Below, in pieces: positions 31,793 to 42,249 of a stretch of 64,000 bases of DNA; position 1 is the first letter of the stretch, and every line of letters begins with the position of its first letter. The position numbers and the translations under genes are program-made. Source of the stretch: Sunxiuqinia rutila (lineage in GTDB: Bacteria > Bacteroidota > Bacteroidia > Bacteroidales > Prolixibacteraceae); assembly GCF_050589705.1 (NCBI RefSeq), contig NZ_JBNGOT010000001.1, positions 1 to 64,000 on the forward strand. The letters run 5' to 3'. Below the pieces are notes generated by a model. That model saw only the letters and a list, made by a program, of their open reading frames with translations, did no database searches and had not been told where the DNA came from.

Positions 31793-31987
31793 CTCGTGTC
31801 TTTTGTTCTGTTTTAAATCGTAGGTGTTATTGGTGTTTCGCTTTTAGTCTTCTAATTGCTTGTTTTTGAATATGTTTATAGAACACGTTTTTAAGACGCT
31901 AATTAGAAGGGTTCTTCGGTATAATTGGTCTTTTTTTTCGTTAATTTTAGGGATTCAAAAAAAGCGGTTCAGCAAATAACATACACT

Positions 31988-33001
31988 ATGGAAAATCAAG
32001 ATTGGAAGAAGATAGGCTTCGGCTATCGTAAAGCAAACTTTAACGTTCGTTGCACTTATAAAAATGGCGAATGGGGCGAACTGGAGTTGAATGACTCTGA
32101 ATACATCAACATGCATATGGCTGCTACGTCACTTCATTATGGTCAGGAGGCCTTCGAAGGGCTTAAGGCTTTTATGGGGAAAGATGGTAAAATCCGAATT
32201 TTCAGAATGGATGAAAATGCCAAACGCATGCAAAGCTCTTGTGATGGGATTTTGATGCCACGTTTGCCAATTGAAAAATTCCAGGAAGCCGTTAAATTAG
32301 CGGTGGAAAAAAACAAGGATTTTGTCCCTCCTTATGGCTCTGGCGCCTCTTTATACATTCGACCTTTGCTGATTGGAACCGGGCCTGAAATTGGGGTAAA
32401 ACCTGCCGGAGAATACTTGTTCATTATTTTTGTAATGCCCGTAGGCCCTTACTTCCCGGAAGGATTCAAACCAACTGATTTGCTGATTATGCGCAAGTTT
32501 GACCGCGCTGCTCCACAAGGAACCGGAAAATACAAGGTGGGAGGTAACTACGCTGCCAGTCTGACTGCCGGTAAAAAAGCGAAATCCGAAGGATATTCAG
32601 CGGTGCTTTATTTGGACTCGCGTGAGAAAAAATTTATTGACGAATGTGGTCCGGCGAACTTTTTCGGAATCAAAAATGAAACCTACATTACGCCGGAATC
32701 GGACTCTATTTTGCCATCCATTACCAATAAAAGCCTGATGCAGATTGCTAAAGATCTGGGTTTGAAAGTAGAATGCCGCAAAGTGCCCGTGGAAGAACTG
32801 GAAACTTTTGAAGAAGTTGGTGCCTGCGGTACTGCTGCCGTTATTTCGCCGATCAAGCGGATTTACGACGACGACTTGGATAAGGAATATAACTATGGTA
32901 CTGAGCCAGGGCCCTGGAGCACGAAACTTTACGAAAAACTGCGTGCCATTCAGGATGGCGATGCGCCAGACCCTTATGGTTGGGTAGCTGTGATTGACTA
33001 A
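31988..33001 (+). CDS. ilvE: Branched-chain amino acid aminotransferase
   Basis: A 337-residue fold-type IV PLP enzyme that makes Leu, Ile and Val from their 2-oxo acids with glutamate. The PLP Lys is in GTGKYKVGGNYAAS, the phosphate-binding region in EVGACGTAAVISP. The start at 31988 (MENQDWKKI) is chosen because the longer frame begins at 31925 inside a probable promoter (TAATTTTA near 31941) and adds non-homologous residues. A terminator follows. Confidence 0.93.
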   Translation: MENQDWKKIGFGYRKANFNVRCTYKNGEWGELELNDSEYINMHMAATSLHYGQEAFEGLKAFMGKDGKIRIFRMDENAKRMQSSCDGILMPRLPIEKFQEAVKLAVEKNKDFVPPYGSGASLYIRPLLIGTGPEIGVKPAGEYLFIIFVMPVGPYFPEGFKPTDLLIMRKFDRAAPQGTGKYKVGGNYAASLTAGKKAKSEGYSAVLYLDSREKKFIDECGPANFFGIKNETYITPESDSILPSITNKSLMQIAKDLGLKVECRKVPVEELETFEEVGACGTAAVISPIKRIYDDDLDKEYNYGTEPGPWSTKLYEKLRAIQDGDAPDPYGWVAVID

Positions 33002-33024
33002 TCATTTTTAAGTAAGATATTGAA

Positions 33025-33058
33025 AACCTCATTTGCTGGCGTGAATGAGGTTTTTTTT
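33025..33058 (+). terminator. Terminator after ilvE
   Basis: The stem AACCTCATT/AATGAGGTT (9 bp) with a 10-nt loop is followed by TTTTTT. Confidence 0.9.
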
Positions 33059-33265
33059 AAGGACCTGACTTCTGCTTGACGAAAACTGAAAATGAATGTG
33101 ATCGGACGCTTTTGACTTGTTTTACAGATTTCGAGGAAAGTACTACATTTGAGTTTTCGATAGAATTTCATGGGCTGGAAAGGAGCGTACCTTGCATTAT
33201 AGCCCAGGAGTTTTAATGAAAAAGCACCTTGTCACTGATTGTTCTATTCTGCTAAATTATATGAA

Positions 33266-35107
33266 ATGAGCCAACTAACACCTTTTATTGAACTTCGCAG
33301 AAGCTTACTTCTTCTGCTGTTATCCCTTATTGGCTTTACACAACTACATGGCCAGTCGCAAACCAATGAGCGGGCCCGGTGGTTCGTTGATGCCCGTTAT
33401 GGCATGTTTATTCACTGGGGCCTGTATAGCGCTACCGAAGGAATATGGAAAGGAGAGCCTTTGCGGAATGCGAACAATTACGCGGAGTGGATTTACTACC
33501 GTAACCGGATTGAAAAAGATGAATACCTGGAATTAATGGATCGCTTCGATTGGGAATCCATTGACCCGGAAGAATGGGTGTTGCTGGCCAAACGGGCGGG
33601 CATGAAATACGTAACCCTGACGGCCAAGCATCACGATGGCTTTGCGCTTTGGGACAGCCAGGTGTCAGATTACGATATTGCAGAATATACGCAGCCCAAA
33701 CGCGACATTGTGAAGGAACTGGCCGAAGCTTGCCAGAAACATGGGCTGAAGCTGGGGCTTTATTACTCGCACTGGGTGGACTGGGAACATCCTTATGGTT
33801 GGGACCACACCAAAGAAATTTACCCCATCACTGCGGAACAATATGACCAGTATTGGCAGGAGAAAGTGATGCCGCAGATGCGGGAGCTTTTATCCAACTA
33901 CGGGTCCATTGGGATGATTTGGTTTGACATGTGGATCAACCATTCCGAATCCATTATCAGCAAGGAACAACTGCTTCAGCTTAAGAGCCTCATTCGAACC
34001 TTACAACCCGACTGCCTGGTGAACTCCCGCTTGGGCCTTTCCATTGAGGAAGACAGCGATATTGACTACCGTACCTTAGGCGACAACCAGCTGGGCACAC
34101 AAAAACTGGATTACCCCTGGCAATCGCCCGGAACGGTTGCGCACTCCTGGGGCTTTCATCAGCTGGATACCGAATGGAAATCGACCACCAGCTTGTTGCA
34201 GGCGCTGATTGGCAATGTGAGCCTGAATGGAAATTATATGCTGAACATCGGACCAAAGGCAAACGGCAAGGTGCCCTATGAAATTAGCCAGCGCCTGCTT
34301 GAAGTGGGGCAGTGGCTGGAGGTCAACGGAGAATCAATTTACAAGGCGGAAGCTTTTGATTTGCCCGAAAATCAGCATGATTGGGGGAAAATTACCTACA
34401 AGGAGATTGCCCATGGCATTCACCGGCTTTATCTGCATGTGTATAATTGGCCTTACAATTCGCAACTTCCGCTTACCGGGGTGACGACTCAGGCACAAAA
34501 AGCTTTCGTATTGAGCGATAAATTGCAAATGCCTTTAAAAATGAAGCATCAAGAGGTGCTGACAAGCATTGAGCTTCCGGCAGAACAACCGGATAATCTG
34601 ATTTCGGTGATTGTGCTGGAGTATGATCAAAAGCCGGAGATTCAGGAAAACCTGGTTGCTAAAACAGTGGATGGCGGTTTCTCGTTGAAGGCGGAGAACG
34701 CTTTTGCAGAAGAAGGACAAGCGAGCCGGGTTGATTACGAACGGGGAGGAACCATTCCACCACATGTGCTGGTGGAGGATACTTACCAGCTGCACTGGAA
34801 GCTTTTTATTGATGAGCCGGGAAACTATCGGGTGGATGCTTCGTACAGTTTTCAAGGAAAGAAACCAGCCGGACGGTTGAAGGTACTTGGAGCCGAAAGT
34901 AGTTTGGAGCAATCTTTTGTTCCTACGGGATTGACCGTGGGGGAGCCCAACAGCGATTGGCATATTCCCAATTTCAGCTCGCACGATTTGGGGATACTGT
35001 ATTTTCCTCGGGCCGGAGTTTATGAAATTTCGATGCAGGTGGAAGCCCGTAAAAAGCTGCCGGCCCAATTTCAATGGCTTTGGGTGAGAAAAGTTAACAG
35101 GAACTGA
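33266..35107 (+). CDS. Alpha-L-fucosidase, GH29
   Basis: A 613-residue exported glycoside hydrolase. ATG 33266 is used (33239 is a TTG); a signal peptide (about 10-30, ending LHGQ) follows. The catalytic (beta/alpha)8 barrel includes the active-site region FIHWGLYSATEG, KHHDGFALWDS, YYSHWVDWEHP, and the nucleophile Asp221 in GMIWFDMW. A C-terminal beta domain of about 180 residues follows. It cleaves terminal L-fucose from glycans such as host or algal oligosaccharides, probably in the periplasm. It opens a sugar-degradation locus. Confidence 0.9.
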   Translation: MSQLTPFIELRRSLLLLLLSLIGFTQLHGQSQTNERARWFVDARYGMFIHWGLYSATEGIWKGEPLRNANNYAEWIYYRNRIEKDEYLELMDRFDWESIDPEEWVLLAKRAGMKYVTLTAKHHDGFALWDSQVSDYDIAEYTQPKRDIVKELAEACQKHGLKLGLYYSHWVDWEHPYGWDHTKEIYPITAEQYDQYWQEKVMPQMRELLSNYGSIGMIWFDMWINHSESIISKEQLLQLKSLIRTLQPDCLVNSRLGLSIEEDSDIDYRTLGDNQLGTQKLDYPWQSPGTVAHSWGFHQLDTEWKSTTSLLQALIGNVSLNGNYMLNIGPKANGKVPYEISQRLLEVGQWLEVNGESIYKAEAFDLPENQHDWGKITYKEIAHGIHRLYLHVYNWPYNSQLPLTGVTTQAQKAFVLSDKLQMPLKMKHQEVLTSIELPAEQPDNLISVIVLEYDQKPEIQENLVAKTVDGGFSLKAENAFAEEGQASRVDYERGGTIPPHVLVEDTYQLHWKLFIDEPGNYRVDASYSFQGKKPAGRLKVLGAESSLEQSFVPTGLTVGEPNSDWHIPNFSSHDLGILYFPRAGVYEISMQVEARKKLPAQFQWLWVRKVNRN

Positions 35108-35245
35108 TCCTGGATTTGGAGGTGACCCCATTTTGTTGGCCTTTTCTACGAAAAGCCTGAACCAGACCTTAGGCAGTCTGGTTGTCAACAGGGGGACATT
35201 TTTCAGGTCCATTCAAAATATTCAACATTAATAACTACTCATACT

Positions 35246-38200
35246 ATGAATCGAATTGTATTAACATTAATTACTTTTTTCATGTGTTCCTGGGCAGTTT
35301 CTGCGCAGCAACAGGATTGGGAGAACGAGCAGGTGATTGGGATTAACAAATTGCCGGCCCGGGCTACTTCCTATTCATTTTCTACGCCTGATGAGGCTTT
35401 GACTGGAAACCGGGAGCAGGCACGTATGTTGTCGCTGAACGGCAGCTGGAAATTTCATTTTACAGCTGATTCCAAAGACCGGCCAACGGATTTCTATCAG
35501 CAAGATCAGCTTTACAGCGAATGGGATGACATTACTGTTCCCTCTTGCTGGGAGATGCAGGGCTACGGAACCCCGATCTACACGAACGTAACTTATCCGT
35601 TTCCTAACACGCCACCAACCATTGAACGCGAAAACCCGGTGGGTTCATACCTCAAAAAATTCACTTTGCCGGAAACTTGGGAGGACAACCAGATCATCCT
35701 GCATTTTGGCGGAATAAGCTCAGCTGCTTATGTGTGGCTGAATGGCGAATTGGTGGGCTACACGCAGGGAAGCCGTTTGCCGGCAGAGTTTGATATTACC
35801 TCACTGGTTCAGGCAGGCGAAAATAGTTTGGCGGTTCAGGTGTTTCGCTGGAGCGATGGCAGTTACCTCGAAGATCAGGATCATTGGCGCATGAGCGGCT
35901 TACACCGGGAAGTGCTGCTTTTGGCTCAACCCAAAGTAAGCATCAATGACTTTTTTGTGCGCACAAAGTTTGATCCGCAGTTCGAAGACGCTTTGTTTAT
36001 GGTGCGTCCCGAAATTTCGGTGGCTGGCGATATCGCTACCAAAGACTGGACGCTTGAAACCCAGTTGTATGGTCCGAATCAGGAAGCCACTTTTGCAGAC
36101 CCGCTTTCAATACCGGTTAACCGGGTACGCTTTGAAGGGTATCCGCAACGCGACAATGTGTATTTTGGCCTGTTGGAGGCAGAAGTGAAAAGTCCGCAAA
36201 AATGGTCGGCCGAATCGCCGGCTTTGTATACTGCTGTTTTGACACTTAAAAACGAGCAGGGTGAAGTGGTGGAAGCCAGAAGCACCAAAGTAGGATTTCG
36301 ACATGTTTCTACGGATGGAGGCGTCTTCCGGGTTAATGGCAAAGGTGTGAAGCTGTATGGAGTCAACCGCCATGATCATAGCCCGAAGGGAGGAAAAACG
36401 GTTACCCGCGAGGAAATGCTGAAAGATGTTTTGCTGATGAAGCAGTTTAATTTCAATTCGGTACGAACCAGCCATTATCCGAACGATCCTTATTTCTACG
36501 ATTTGTGCGATGAATATGGCTTGTATGTGGTTGACGAGGCCAACATTGAAACTCACCATGCTGGCGGATTCCTTACCAACCAGCCCGAGTGGCTCCAGTC
36601 GTTCAACGAACGGGTAATCCGCATGGTTGAACGCGATAAAAACCATGCCTCTATTGTGATTTGGTCGTTAGGAAATGAGTCGGGAACAGGGCCCAACCAT
36701 GCTGCAGCAGCAGGCTGGCTTAAGGATTTCGATCCAAGCCGACCCATTCATTACGAAGGCGCGCAGGGAGCCCCTAGCCATCCTGAATACAAGAAAGTGG
36801 GAAGTAAAGAGTACTGGTCGATCACCAACTCATCCAACCCAACCGATCCGGCTTTTGTGGATATGTTGAGCCGGATGTACCCAACACTTGAGGAGCTGGA
36901 AGGAATGGCCACCAGTCCGTATATTCACCGGCCTATTTTGATGTGCGAGTATGCCCACTCAATGGGTAATTCATTGGGTAACCTGAAAGAATACTGGGAT
37001 CTGGTCCGTAAGCACGACAACCTGATGGGTGGTCATATTTGGGATTGGGTGGACCAGGGAATCACCAAAACCGATGAAGATGGCACGGAGTATTTTGCTT
37101 ATGGCGGCGATTTTGGCGATACACCGAACGACAATAACTTCTGCCTGAACGGGGTGATTAATCCTGATCAAACCTTGAAACCACAGATGTATGAGTGTAA
37201 ATACGTGTTTCAACCAGTTGCCTGGGAAGCTTATAAACTCGAAGATAAGCAGGTGATTGTAAAAAACCGCTTCAACTTTACCAGTCTGAGTAATTATGAA
37301 CTTCGCTGGTCGGTTTCAAAATACGGCACTGAGATTGAAAGTGGTGTTCTTGAAGACATCAACTTGCTGCCGGGTGAGTCGAAAGTTATTCGGATACCTT
37401 ATACCAAAGCGTCTGATGATGCTGAATACTGGCTGCGTTTGAGTGCTCACCTGAAATCGGATACCAAATGGGAAAAAGCGGGTTACGAAATTGCCAAGGA
37501 GCAAATGCTGATTCCCGGATCAAAACCAATGGTCTTAGCGCCTTCAAAAGGACGTGAAACTGTTGGTATTTTGACGGATGATGCGCAACAGCTGGTGATT
37601 GGGAACAAGAATTTTGAAGTACAGTTTGATAAGCAATCGGGCTACCTGACATCCTATAAGGCGAATGGGGAAACCTTTATCGCATCTCCATTGAAACCCA
37701 ACTTCTGGCGTCCACTGACGGATAATGACAGCCGGGGTTGGCGTGTTCAGGAGCGTTTGTCGAAGTGGCCCGAGCTGGCTGAAAACTTTAGCCTGACTGA
37801 CTTCACTACCGATGCAACGGATTCAAAAATTCGTATTCAAACCACTTTGGAAAACGAAGGTGTTCAGCTGCAATTGGCTTACGAAGTAACGGCTGATGCA
37901 CGGGTTCATGTGGCTTATGCCATCCAGATTCCGGAAGAAGTTTCGGAGCCCATTCGCATTGGAATGACAACCACGGTGCCTCAGTCAATGAATAACATGG
38001 TTTTTTATGGAAAAGGTCAGCATGAAAATTACATTGACCGGAATCAGGGAGCTGAAGTGGATGTTTTCCACGGCAAGGTAAGTGATTTTATCTTCGACTA
38101 CATTGTTCCTCAGGAAAATGGTAACCGCACTGATGTGCGTTGGTTGAACCTTGCGAATGCCAAAGGGCAGGGGATCATGGTTTTTGGTGATCAGCCGTTG

Positions 38201-38440
38201 GGAACTTCGGTATGGCCTTATACGGCAGATATGTTGAATAAGGCACGGCATACCAATGAGCTGAAAGAGGCTGGTTTCTTCACCCTGAATATTGATCTGA
38301 CTCAGGCTGGAGTTGGGGGAATTGATAGCTGGTCATTGCGTGCCCGGCCGATTAATTCCTACCGCTTGCTGGAGAAAAGCTACAGTTACGGCTTTACCTT
38401 GATGCCATTGCCCCAAAGGGGCGCAGAGAAATTATTTTAA
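35246..38440 (+). CDS. lacZ: Beta-galactosidase, GH2 (LacZ type)
   Basis: An exported GH2 enzyme of 1064 residues. Signal peptide ending VSAQ; N-terminal sugar-binding jelly roll, Ig-like domains, a central TIM barrel with the acid/base Glu478 in WSLGNESG and nucleophile Glu568 in ILMCEYAHSMGN, and a C-terminal beta-sandwich (Bgal_small_N). It removes terminal beta-galactose. It follows the fucosidase by 138 bp on the same strand, so they likely act together on fucosylated galactosides. A terminator follows. Confidence 0.93.
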   Translation: MNRIVLTLITFFMCSWAVSAQQQDWENEQVIGINKLPARATSYSFSTPDEALTGNREQARMLSLNGSWKFHFTADSKDRPTDFYQQDQLYSEWDDITVPSCWEMQGYGTPIYTNVTYPFPNTPPTIERENPVGSYLKKFTLPETWEDNQIILHFGGISSAAYVWLNGELVGYTQGSRLPAEFDITSLVQAGENSLAVQVFRWSDGSYLEDQDHWRMSGLHREVLLLAQPKVSINDFFVRTKFDPQFEDALFMVRPEISVAGDIATKDWTLETQLYGPNQEATFADPLSIPVNRVRFEGYPQRDNVYFGLLEAEVKSPQKWSAESPALYTAVLTLKNEQGEVVEARSTKVGFRHVSTDGGVFRVNGKGVKLYGVNRHDHSPKGGKTVTREEMLKDVLLMKQFNFNSVRTSHYPNDPYFYDLCDEYGLYVVDEANIETHHAGGFLTNQPEWLQSFNERVIRMVERDKNHASIVIWSLGNESGTGPNHAAAAGWLKDFDPSRPIHYEGAQGAPSHPEYKKVGSKEYWSITNSSNPTDPAFVDMLSRMYPTLEELEGMATSPYIHRPILMCEYAHSMGNSLGNLKEYWDLVRKHDNLMGGHIWDWVDQGITKTDEDGTEYFAYGGDFGDTPNDNNFCLNGVINPDQTLKPQMYECKYVFQPVAWEAYKLEDKQVIVKNRFNFTSLSNYELRWSVSKYGTEIESGVLEDINLLPGESKVIRIPYTKASDDAEYWLRLSAHLKSDTKWEKAGYEIAKEQMLIPGSKPMVLAPSKGRETVGILTDDAQQLVIGNKNFEVQFDKQSGYLTSYKANGETFIASPLKPNFWRPLTDNDSRGWRVQERLSKWPELAENFSLTDFTTDATDSKIRIQTTLENEGVQLQLAYEVTADARVHVAYAIQIPEEVSEPIRIGMTTTVPQSMNNMVFYGKGQHENYIDRNQGAEVDVFHGKVSDFIFDYIVPQENGNRTDVRWLNLANAKGQGIMVFGDQPLGTSVWPYTADMLNKARHTNELKEAGFFTLNIDLTQAGVGGIDSWSLRARPINSYRLLEKSYSYGFTLMPLPQRGAEKLF

Positions 38441-38460
38441 ATCGCATTGAAATTTGATTT

Positions 38461-38488
38461 AAAGGCCTCTTTTTTAGGGGCCTTTTTT
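38461..38488 (+). terminator. Terminator after lacZ
   Basis: The stem AAAGGCC/GGCCTTT with an 11-nt loop is followed by TTT. Confidence 0.8.
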
Positions 38489-38550
38489 TGTGCCTGATCA
38501 TTTTAAGTGCTACTTTGTTTTCTATAATACAGGAATCTAACTTGTTTGCC

Positions 38551-39477
38551 ATGCCCGATTCAAACAAAAGAAAAAAAGGAAAGCCGATTTATGTTGTTTC
38601 CGGAGGGAAAGGCCTTGCCGGGAATAATATGGTTCAATCGTTACTCATTCAGTATCCGGATAATAAAGTGCCGGTAATTATTGTTTCCGATGTTTCGGAT
38701 GAGCAAAAAATAGAAGAGGTGGTGCTTCGTGCTCAGAAAGACAACGGGTTGATTACCCATACCATGGTTAATTCGGAACTGCGTAAAAAATTGATTGCCC
38801 TGGCTCAAAAACATCAGGTGAAACAGGTGGATTTCATGGGGAAATTGGCCGATTACCTCGATGAGGAACTGGGTATTCCATCGTTAAAATCACCCGGGCT
38901 TTTTCGGGAAATCAACCAGCGCTATTTCGATCGTATTGAAGCCATTGAGTTTACTTTGAACCATGATGATGGCATGAGTCCTGAGCGCTTGCACAAGGCT
39001 GAAATCATTTTGTGTGGTGTTTCCCGATCGGGCAAAACTCCGCTGAGTGTTTACCTGGCGATGTATGGCTGGAAGGTGGCCAATGTTCCTTTGGTGAATG
39101 GCATTCGTCCTCCGCGCGAATTGTTTGAGGTTGATTCGCAACGGGTTTTTGGACTTCATATTGGTTACCAACATTTAATTGCCCATCGCATCAAGCGTTT
39201 GCGGAGTTTGCCACGGCACGACAGTTCAAACTATACCGATGAAGCAAAAGTGAGAAATGAAATCCGGAATGCCTCCTTCATCTTTAAAAAAGGAGGGTTT
39301 ACGGTGGTGCATGTGTCGAACAAGCCGGTGGAGTCTACGGCCAACGAAATTCTGAATATTATGAATGAACGCTTCGAGTATGGTGGGCGGCGCATCACTT
39401 CGCCCTACCAGAATACCATCAATCCGGCCGGAGTTGGAGAGGAAAGCAAACAAGATGACAACAACAAGGATAAATGA
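38551..39477 (+). CDS. Pyruvate, phosphate dikinase regulatory-type protein (kinase/pyrophosphorylase, DUF299)
   Basis: A protein of 308 residues from ATG 38551; a TTG frame at 38488 sits in the lacZ terminator and is discounted. The DUF299 features are the N-terminal IYVVSGGKGLAGNNM, the P-loop-like CGVSRSGKTPLSVYLAMYGWKVANVPLV (about 172-200) and HIGYQHLIAHRIKRL. Family members phosphorylate and reactivate pyruvate, phosphate dikinase (or PEP synthetase) using ADP and phosphate. No PPDK gene is in the window. It probably adjusts glycolysis/gluconeogenesis for the sugar locus. Confidence 0.88.
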   Translation: MPDSNKRKKGKPIYVVSGGKGLAGNNMVQSLLIQYPDNKVPVIIVSDVSDEQKIEEVVLRAQKDNGLITHTMVNSELRKKLIALAQKHQVKQVDFMGKLADYLDEELGIPSLKSPGLFREINQRYFDRIEAIEFTLNHDDGMSPERLHKAEIILCGVSRSGKTPLSVYLAMYGWKVANVPLVNGIRPPRELFEVDSQRVFGLHIGYQHLIAHRIKRLRSLPRHDSSNYTDEAKVRNEIRNASFIFKKGGFTVVHVSNKPVESTANEILNIMNERFEYGGRRITSPYQNTINPAGVGEESKQDDNNKDK

Positions 39478-39906
39478 GTTTCTAGTTATGATCAGTGAAG
39501 GCGATTTCTCAACAGACAGGGCTTGGTAAGCTTACTTTTTCGGAAATATTACCAGAAACAAAAAGTGTTAATGATTTGGCGATTGTCCTTGCTAATTGGC
39601 TGTCTGTGTGTTTTTTTGGCATGGACTTCATGCGATTCTTTAAATCAGGAATATTGGCTCCTTTCTTTTGCGCTTAATCCATGAAACCGTTTGATGGTTT
39701 GCGGTTTGCATCTAAAAAACTTCTCAGATTCAGGTCGAATCACTAATATTTTGACTTATTTAGAACAATTATAAGAGCAGATTAAAATCATTTTGGTATT
39801 TTCGGACTCGTTACTGAAAATGGAATTATTAATCAAAAGATAACAATCGAGTTTAAGACGAAAACTATAACAATAAATCAACTTTATAAGAATTAATAAT
39901 CAAATT
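39478..39906. other. Long intergenic region before the MFS transporter
   Basis: A GTG-start frame of 60 codons (39495-39677) is seen, but it has no recognised family and I reject it. No tRNA, repeat or riboswitch is apparent. The last 100 bp are AT-rich and probably hold the promoter of the transporter gene. Confidence 0.55.
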
Positions 39907-41160
39907 ATGAATCAGCAGAAGAGTTATTTAGGGCCATTTCTTACAATGGTATTTTTATTTTTTATCGTTGGATTTTTGACGGTAGTCTTTCAACAGTTTC
40001 AAAAACCTTTAGAGTCAGCATTCCTTGGTGCTGATAGTATCCAAGGGATTAAAAACACTTTGTCAATATTAGTAACCTTTACTTGGTTCCTGGCATATCC
40101 GGTAATGGGTGGAACTGGAAGTAAGTGGGTTGACAACTATGGTTATAAGAAAACCTTGATCAGAGCCTTGATCTTAATGGTTTTTGGTTTGTTAGTCAGT
40201 GCTGGTTCAGCATGGATTGGTTCAATGGAAAATTCACCCGCAGTTGCCGGTATTCCTGTTGGATTCTTTGTATTCCTGTTAGGTTCATTTGTTGTCGGAT
40301 CAGCAGCAACGGTAATGCAAGTTGTAATTAACCCTTACCTAACTGCTTGTGATGTAAAAGGAACAAGTGCTATTCAGCGTATTACTATTGGAGGTTCTTC
40401 AAACTCTATTGGTACAACTATCGCTCCTTATTTTGTGGCAGGTATTGTGTTTGGTGGTGTATCTATTGCCGATGTTAAAATCGACCAGGTATTATTACCA
40501 TTCGTGCTGTTAGCAGTAACGATTGCAGTTGTTGTTTTTATTGTAAGCAAATTAACACTTCCTCATATTGAAGGAACAACAAACGACGAAGGTGTAAAAC
40601 TAGAAAAAAGTATCTGGTCATTCTCTCACCTAAAATTGGGTGTTATTGGTATCTTCTTTTACGTTGGTGTTGAAGTAGCTATTGGTGCTAACATTAACAT
40701 GTATGCTGACTGGCTGGGTGGAAGCTTTGCTGAAAGAGCTTCACGCATGGCCATGTTATACTGGGGAGGTATGCTTGTTGGACGTTTGGTAGGAAGTACT
40801 TTAAGTAAGATTTCGGCCAAGGTACAGTTAGTGGTTACTTCGGTAGGAGCAACGGTATTGGTTTTGATTTCGATGATTACAGGTAACCCTTGGTTCTTGG
40901 TTGGTATCGGACTATTACACTCAATTATGTGGGGTGGTATTTTCTCTTTGGCAGTTGCTGATCTTGGAAAATATACTTCTAAGGCATCAGGAGCATTGAT
41001 GATTGGAGTAATTGGTGGTGCGATTCTTCCACTGATGCAAGGTATGATGGCTGACGCTTTGGGTGGTAACTGGGCTTGGACCTGGACGCTTGTTGTTATT
41101 GGTGAGCTTTATATCTTATATTACGCTTTGATTGGTTCTAAAGTGCACCAAAAAGGCTAA
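39907..41160 (+). CDS. MFS sugar transporter
   Basis: A 417-residue inner-membrane transporter with about 12 predicted helices. It has the FucP/NagP-like layout common in Bacteroidota (N-terminal FLFFIVGFLTVVFQQFQKPLESAF, internal NPYLTACDVKGTSAIQRITIGGSSNS, TM7 region GVEVAIGANINMY). It is likely a sugar/proton symporter. The ROK kinase gene follows after 90 bp, which points to a hexose as cargo, probably glucose or an N-acetyl sugar; fucose or galactose released by the upstream hydrolases is possible. Confidence 0.82.
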   Translation: MNQQKSYLGPFLTMVFLFFIVGFLTVVFQQFQKPLESAFLGADSIQGIKNTLSILVTFTWFLAYPVMGGTGSKWVDNYGYKKTLIRALILMVFGLLVSAGSAWIGSMENSPAVAGIPVGFFVFLLGSFVVGSAATVMQVVINPYLTACDVKGTSAIQRITIGGSSNSIGTTIAPYFVAGIVFGGVSIADVKIDQVLLPFVLLAVTIAVVVFIVSKLTLPHIEGTTNDEGVKLEKSIWSFSHLKLGVIGIFFYVGVEVAIGANINMYADWLGGSFAERASRMAMLYWGGMLVGRLVGSTLSKISAKVQLVVTSVGATVLVLISMITGNPWFLVGIGLLHSIMWGGIFSLAVADLGKYTSKASGALMIGVIGGAILPLMQGMMADALGGNWAWTWTLVVIGELYILYYALIGSKVHQKG

Positions 41161-41250
41161 TTGTCATACAGAACTAACTTCATGACCCTCTAATCAATTA
41201 AAGGGTCATGAAGAGTTAATAAGAACTTGTTAGTTAATAAATTTAATTAT

Positions 41251-42228
41251 ATGAAAAAAGTAGCAATAGGAGTCGATATCGGCGGTACCAATACTGCAAT
41301 TGGTGTTGTTGACGAGGCGGGCAATGTGATGGTTAAAGATTCAATTCCTACGCCTTCGCATGGTAACCTTGAAAAATATATTGATGAACTGACTGTAGCC
41401 ATTAAAGAGCTGATCAAATCAGTAAAATTGGTGAACAGTGACCTTGAAGTTTTGGGAATTGGAATCGGAGCTCCCAACGGAAACTATTACAGCGGAACAA
41501 TTGAATATGCACCAAACCTTTCATTTAGGGGTGTTGTGCCATTGGTTGAGTTGTTGAAAAAGAGTTTCCCTAATATGGATGCTTTGGCCTTGACCAATGA
41601 TGCAAATGCTGCTGCCATCGGTGAGATGATTTACGGTGGCGCCAAAGGCATGAAAAACTTCGTAATGTACACACTGGGAACAGGAGTAGGAAGTGGTGTT
41701 GTAGTTAATGGAGACTTGGTTTATGGTGCGGATGGCTTTGCCGGCGAATGCGGACACACTGTTCTGATTCCGGGAGGTCGTACTTGCGGATGTGGAACGA
41801 AAGGTCACCTTGAAGCCTACTGTTCAGCTCCGGGAATGAAACGTACTGCTTTTGAAATTATGGTACGCGACAATGCCGTTGACAGCTTGTTGGCTGATAA
41901 ATCATTTAAAGAATTGGATTCGAAAATGATTTTTGATGCTGCTGAAAAAGGAGATAAAGTGGCGTTGGAAGTGTTTGAGCTGACTGGTAAGTGGCTGGGA
42001 CAAGGATTGGCTGATACGGTTCATCACCTGAGTCCGGAAGCAATCTTCCTGTTTGGTGGCCCAACAGCTGCCGGCGATTATATCTTCAAGCCAACTAAGG
42101 CTAGCATGGAAGAGTACTTGCTGCCAATCTTCAAAAATAAGATCAAAATTCTTCCTTCAGAACTAAAACAAGGAGATGCCGCTATCGTAGGTGCCAGTGC
42201 TTTGGTTTGGAAAGAAATTGAAAAATAA
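41251..42228 (+). CDS. ROK-family sugar kinase (glucokinase-like)
   Basis: A 325-residue cytosolic kinase that phosphorylates a hexose with ATP. ATG 41251 (MKKVAIGVDIGGTNTAIG) is used; the longer frame begins with a TTG at 41227. The phosphate loop is DIGGTNTAIG, the catalytic Asp lies in LTNDANAAAIGE, and the zinc site is GHTVLIPGGRTCGCGTKGHLEAYCSAPG (one His and three Cys). The DNA-binding domain of ROK repressors is absent, so this is an enzyme. The neighbouring transporter suggests one uptake-and-phosphorylation unit. A terminator follows. Confidence 0.88.
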   Translation: MKKVAIGVDIGGTNTAIGVVDEAGNVMVKDSIPTPSHGNLEKYIDELTVAIKELIKSVKLVNSDLEVLGIGIGAPNGNYYSGTIEYAPNLSFRGVVPLVELLKKSFPNMDALALTNDANAAAIGEMIYGGAKGMKNFVMYTLGTGVGSGVVVNGDLVYGADGFAGECGHTVLIPGGRTCGCGTKGHLEAYCSAPGMKRTAFEIMVRDNAVDSLLADKSFKELDSKMIFDAAEKGDKVALEVFELTGKWLGQGLADTVHHLSPEAIFLFGGPTAAGDYIFKPTKASMEEYLLPIFKNKIKILPSELKQGDAAIVGASALVWKEIEK

Positions 42229-42249
42229 GGTCAATTTGATCCATAAAAA

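Noticed and set aside
39495..39677. GTG-start frame of 60 codons in the gap before the MFS gene
   Set aside because: No signal, domain or ribosome site supports it, and the composition is like the intergenic DNA around it.
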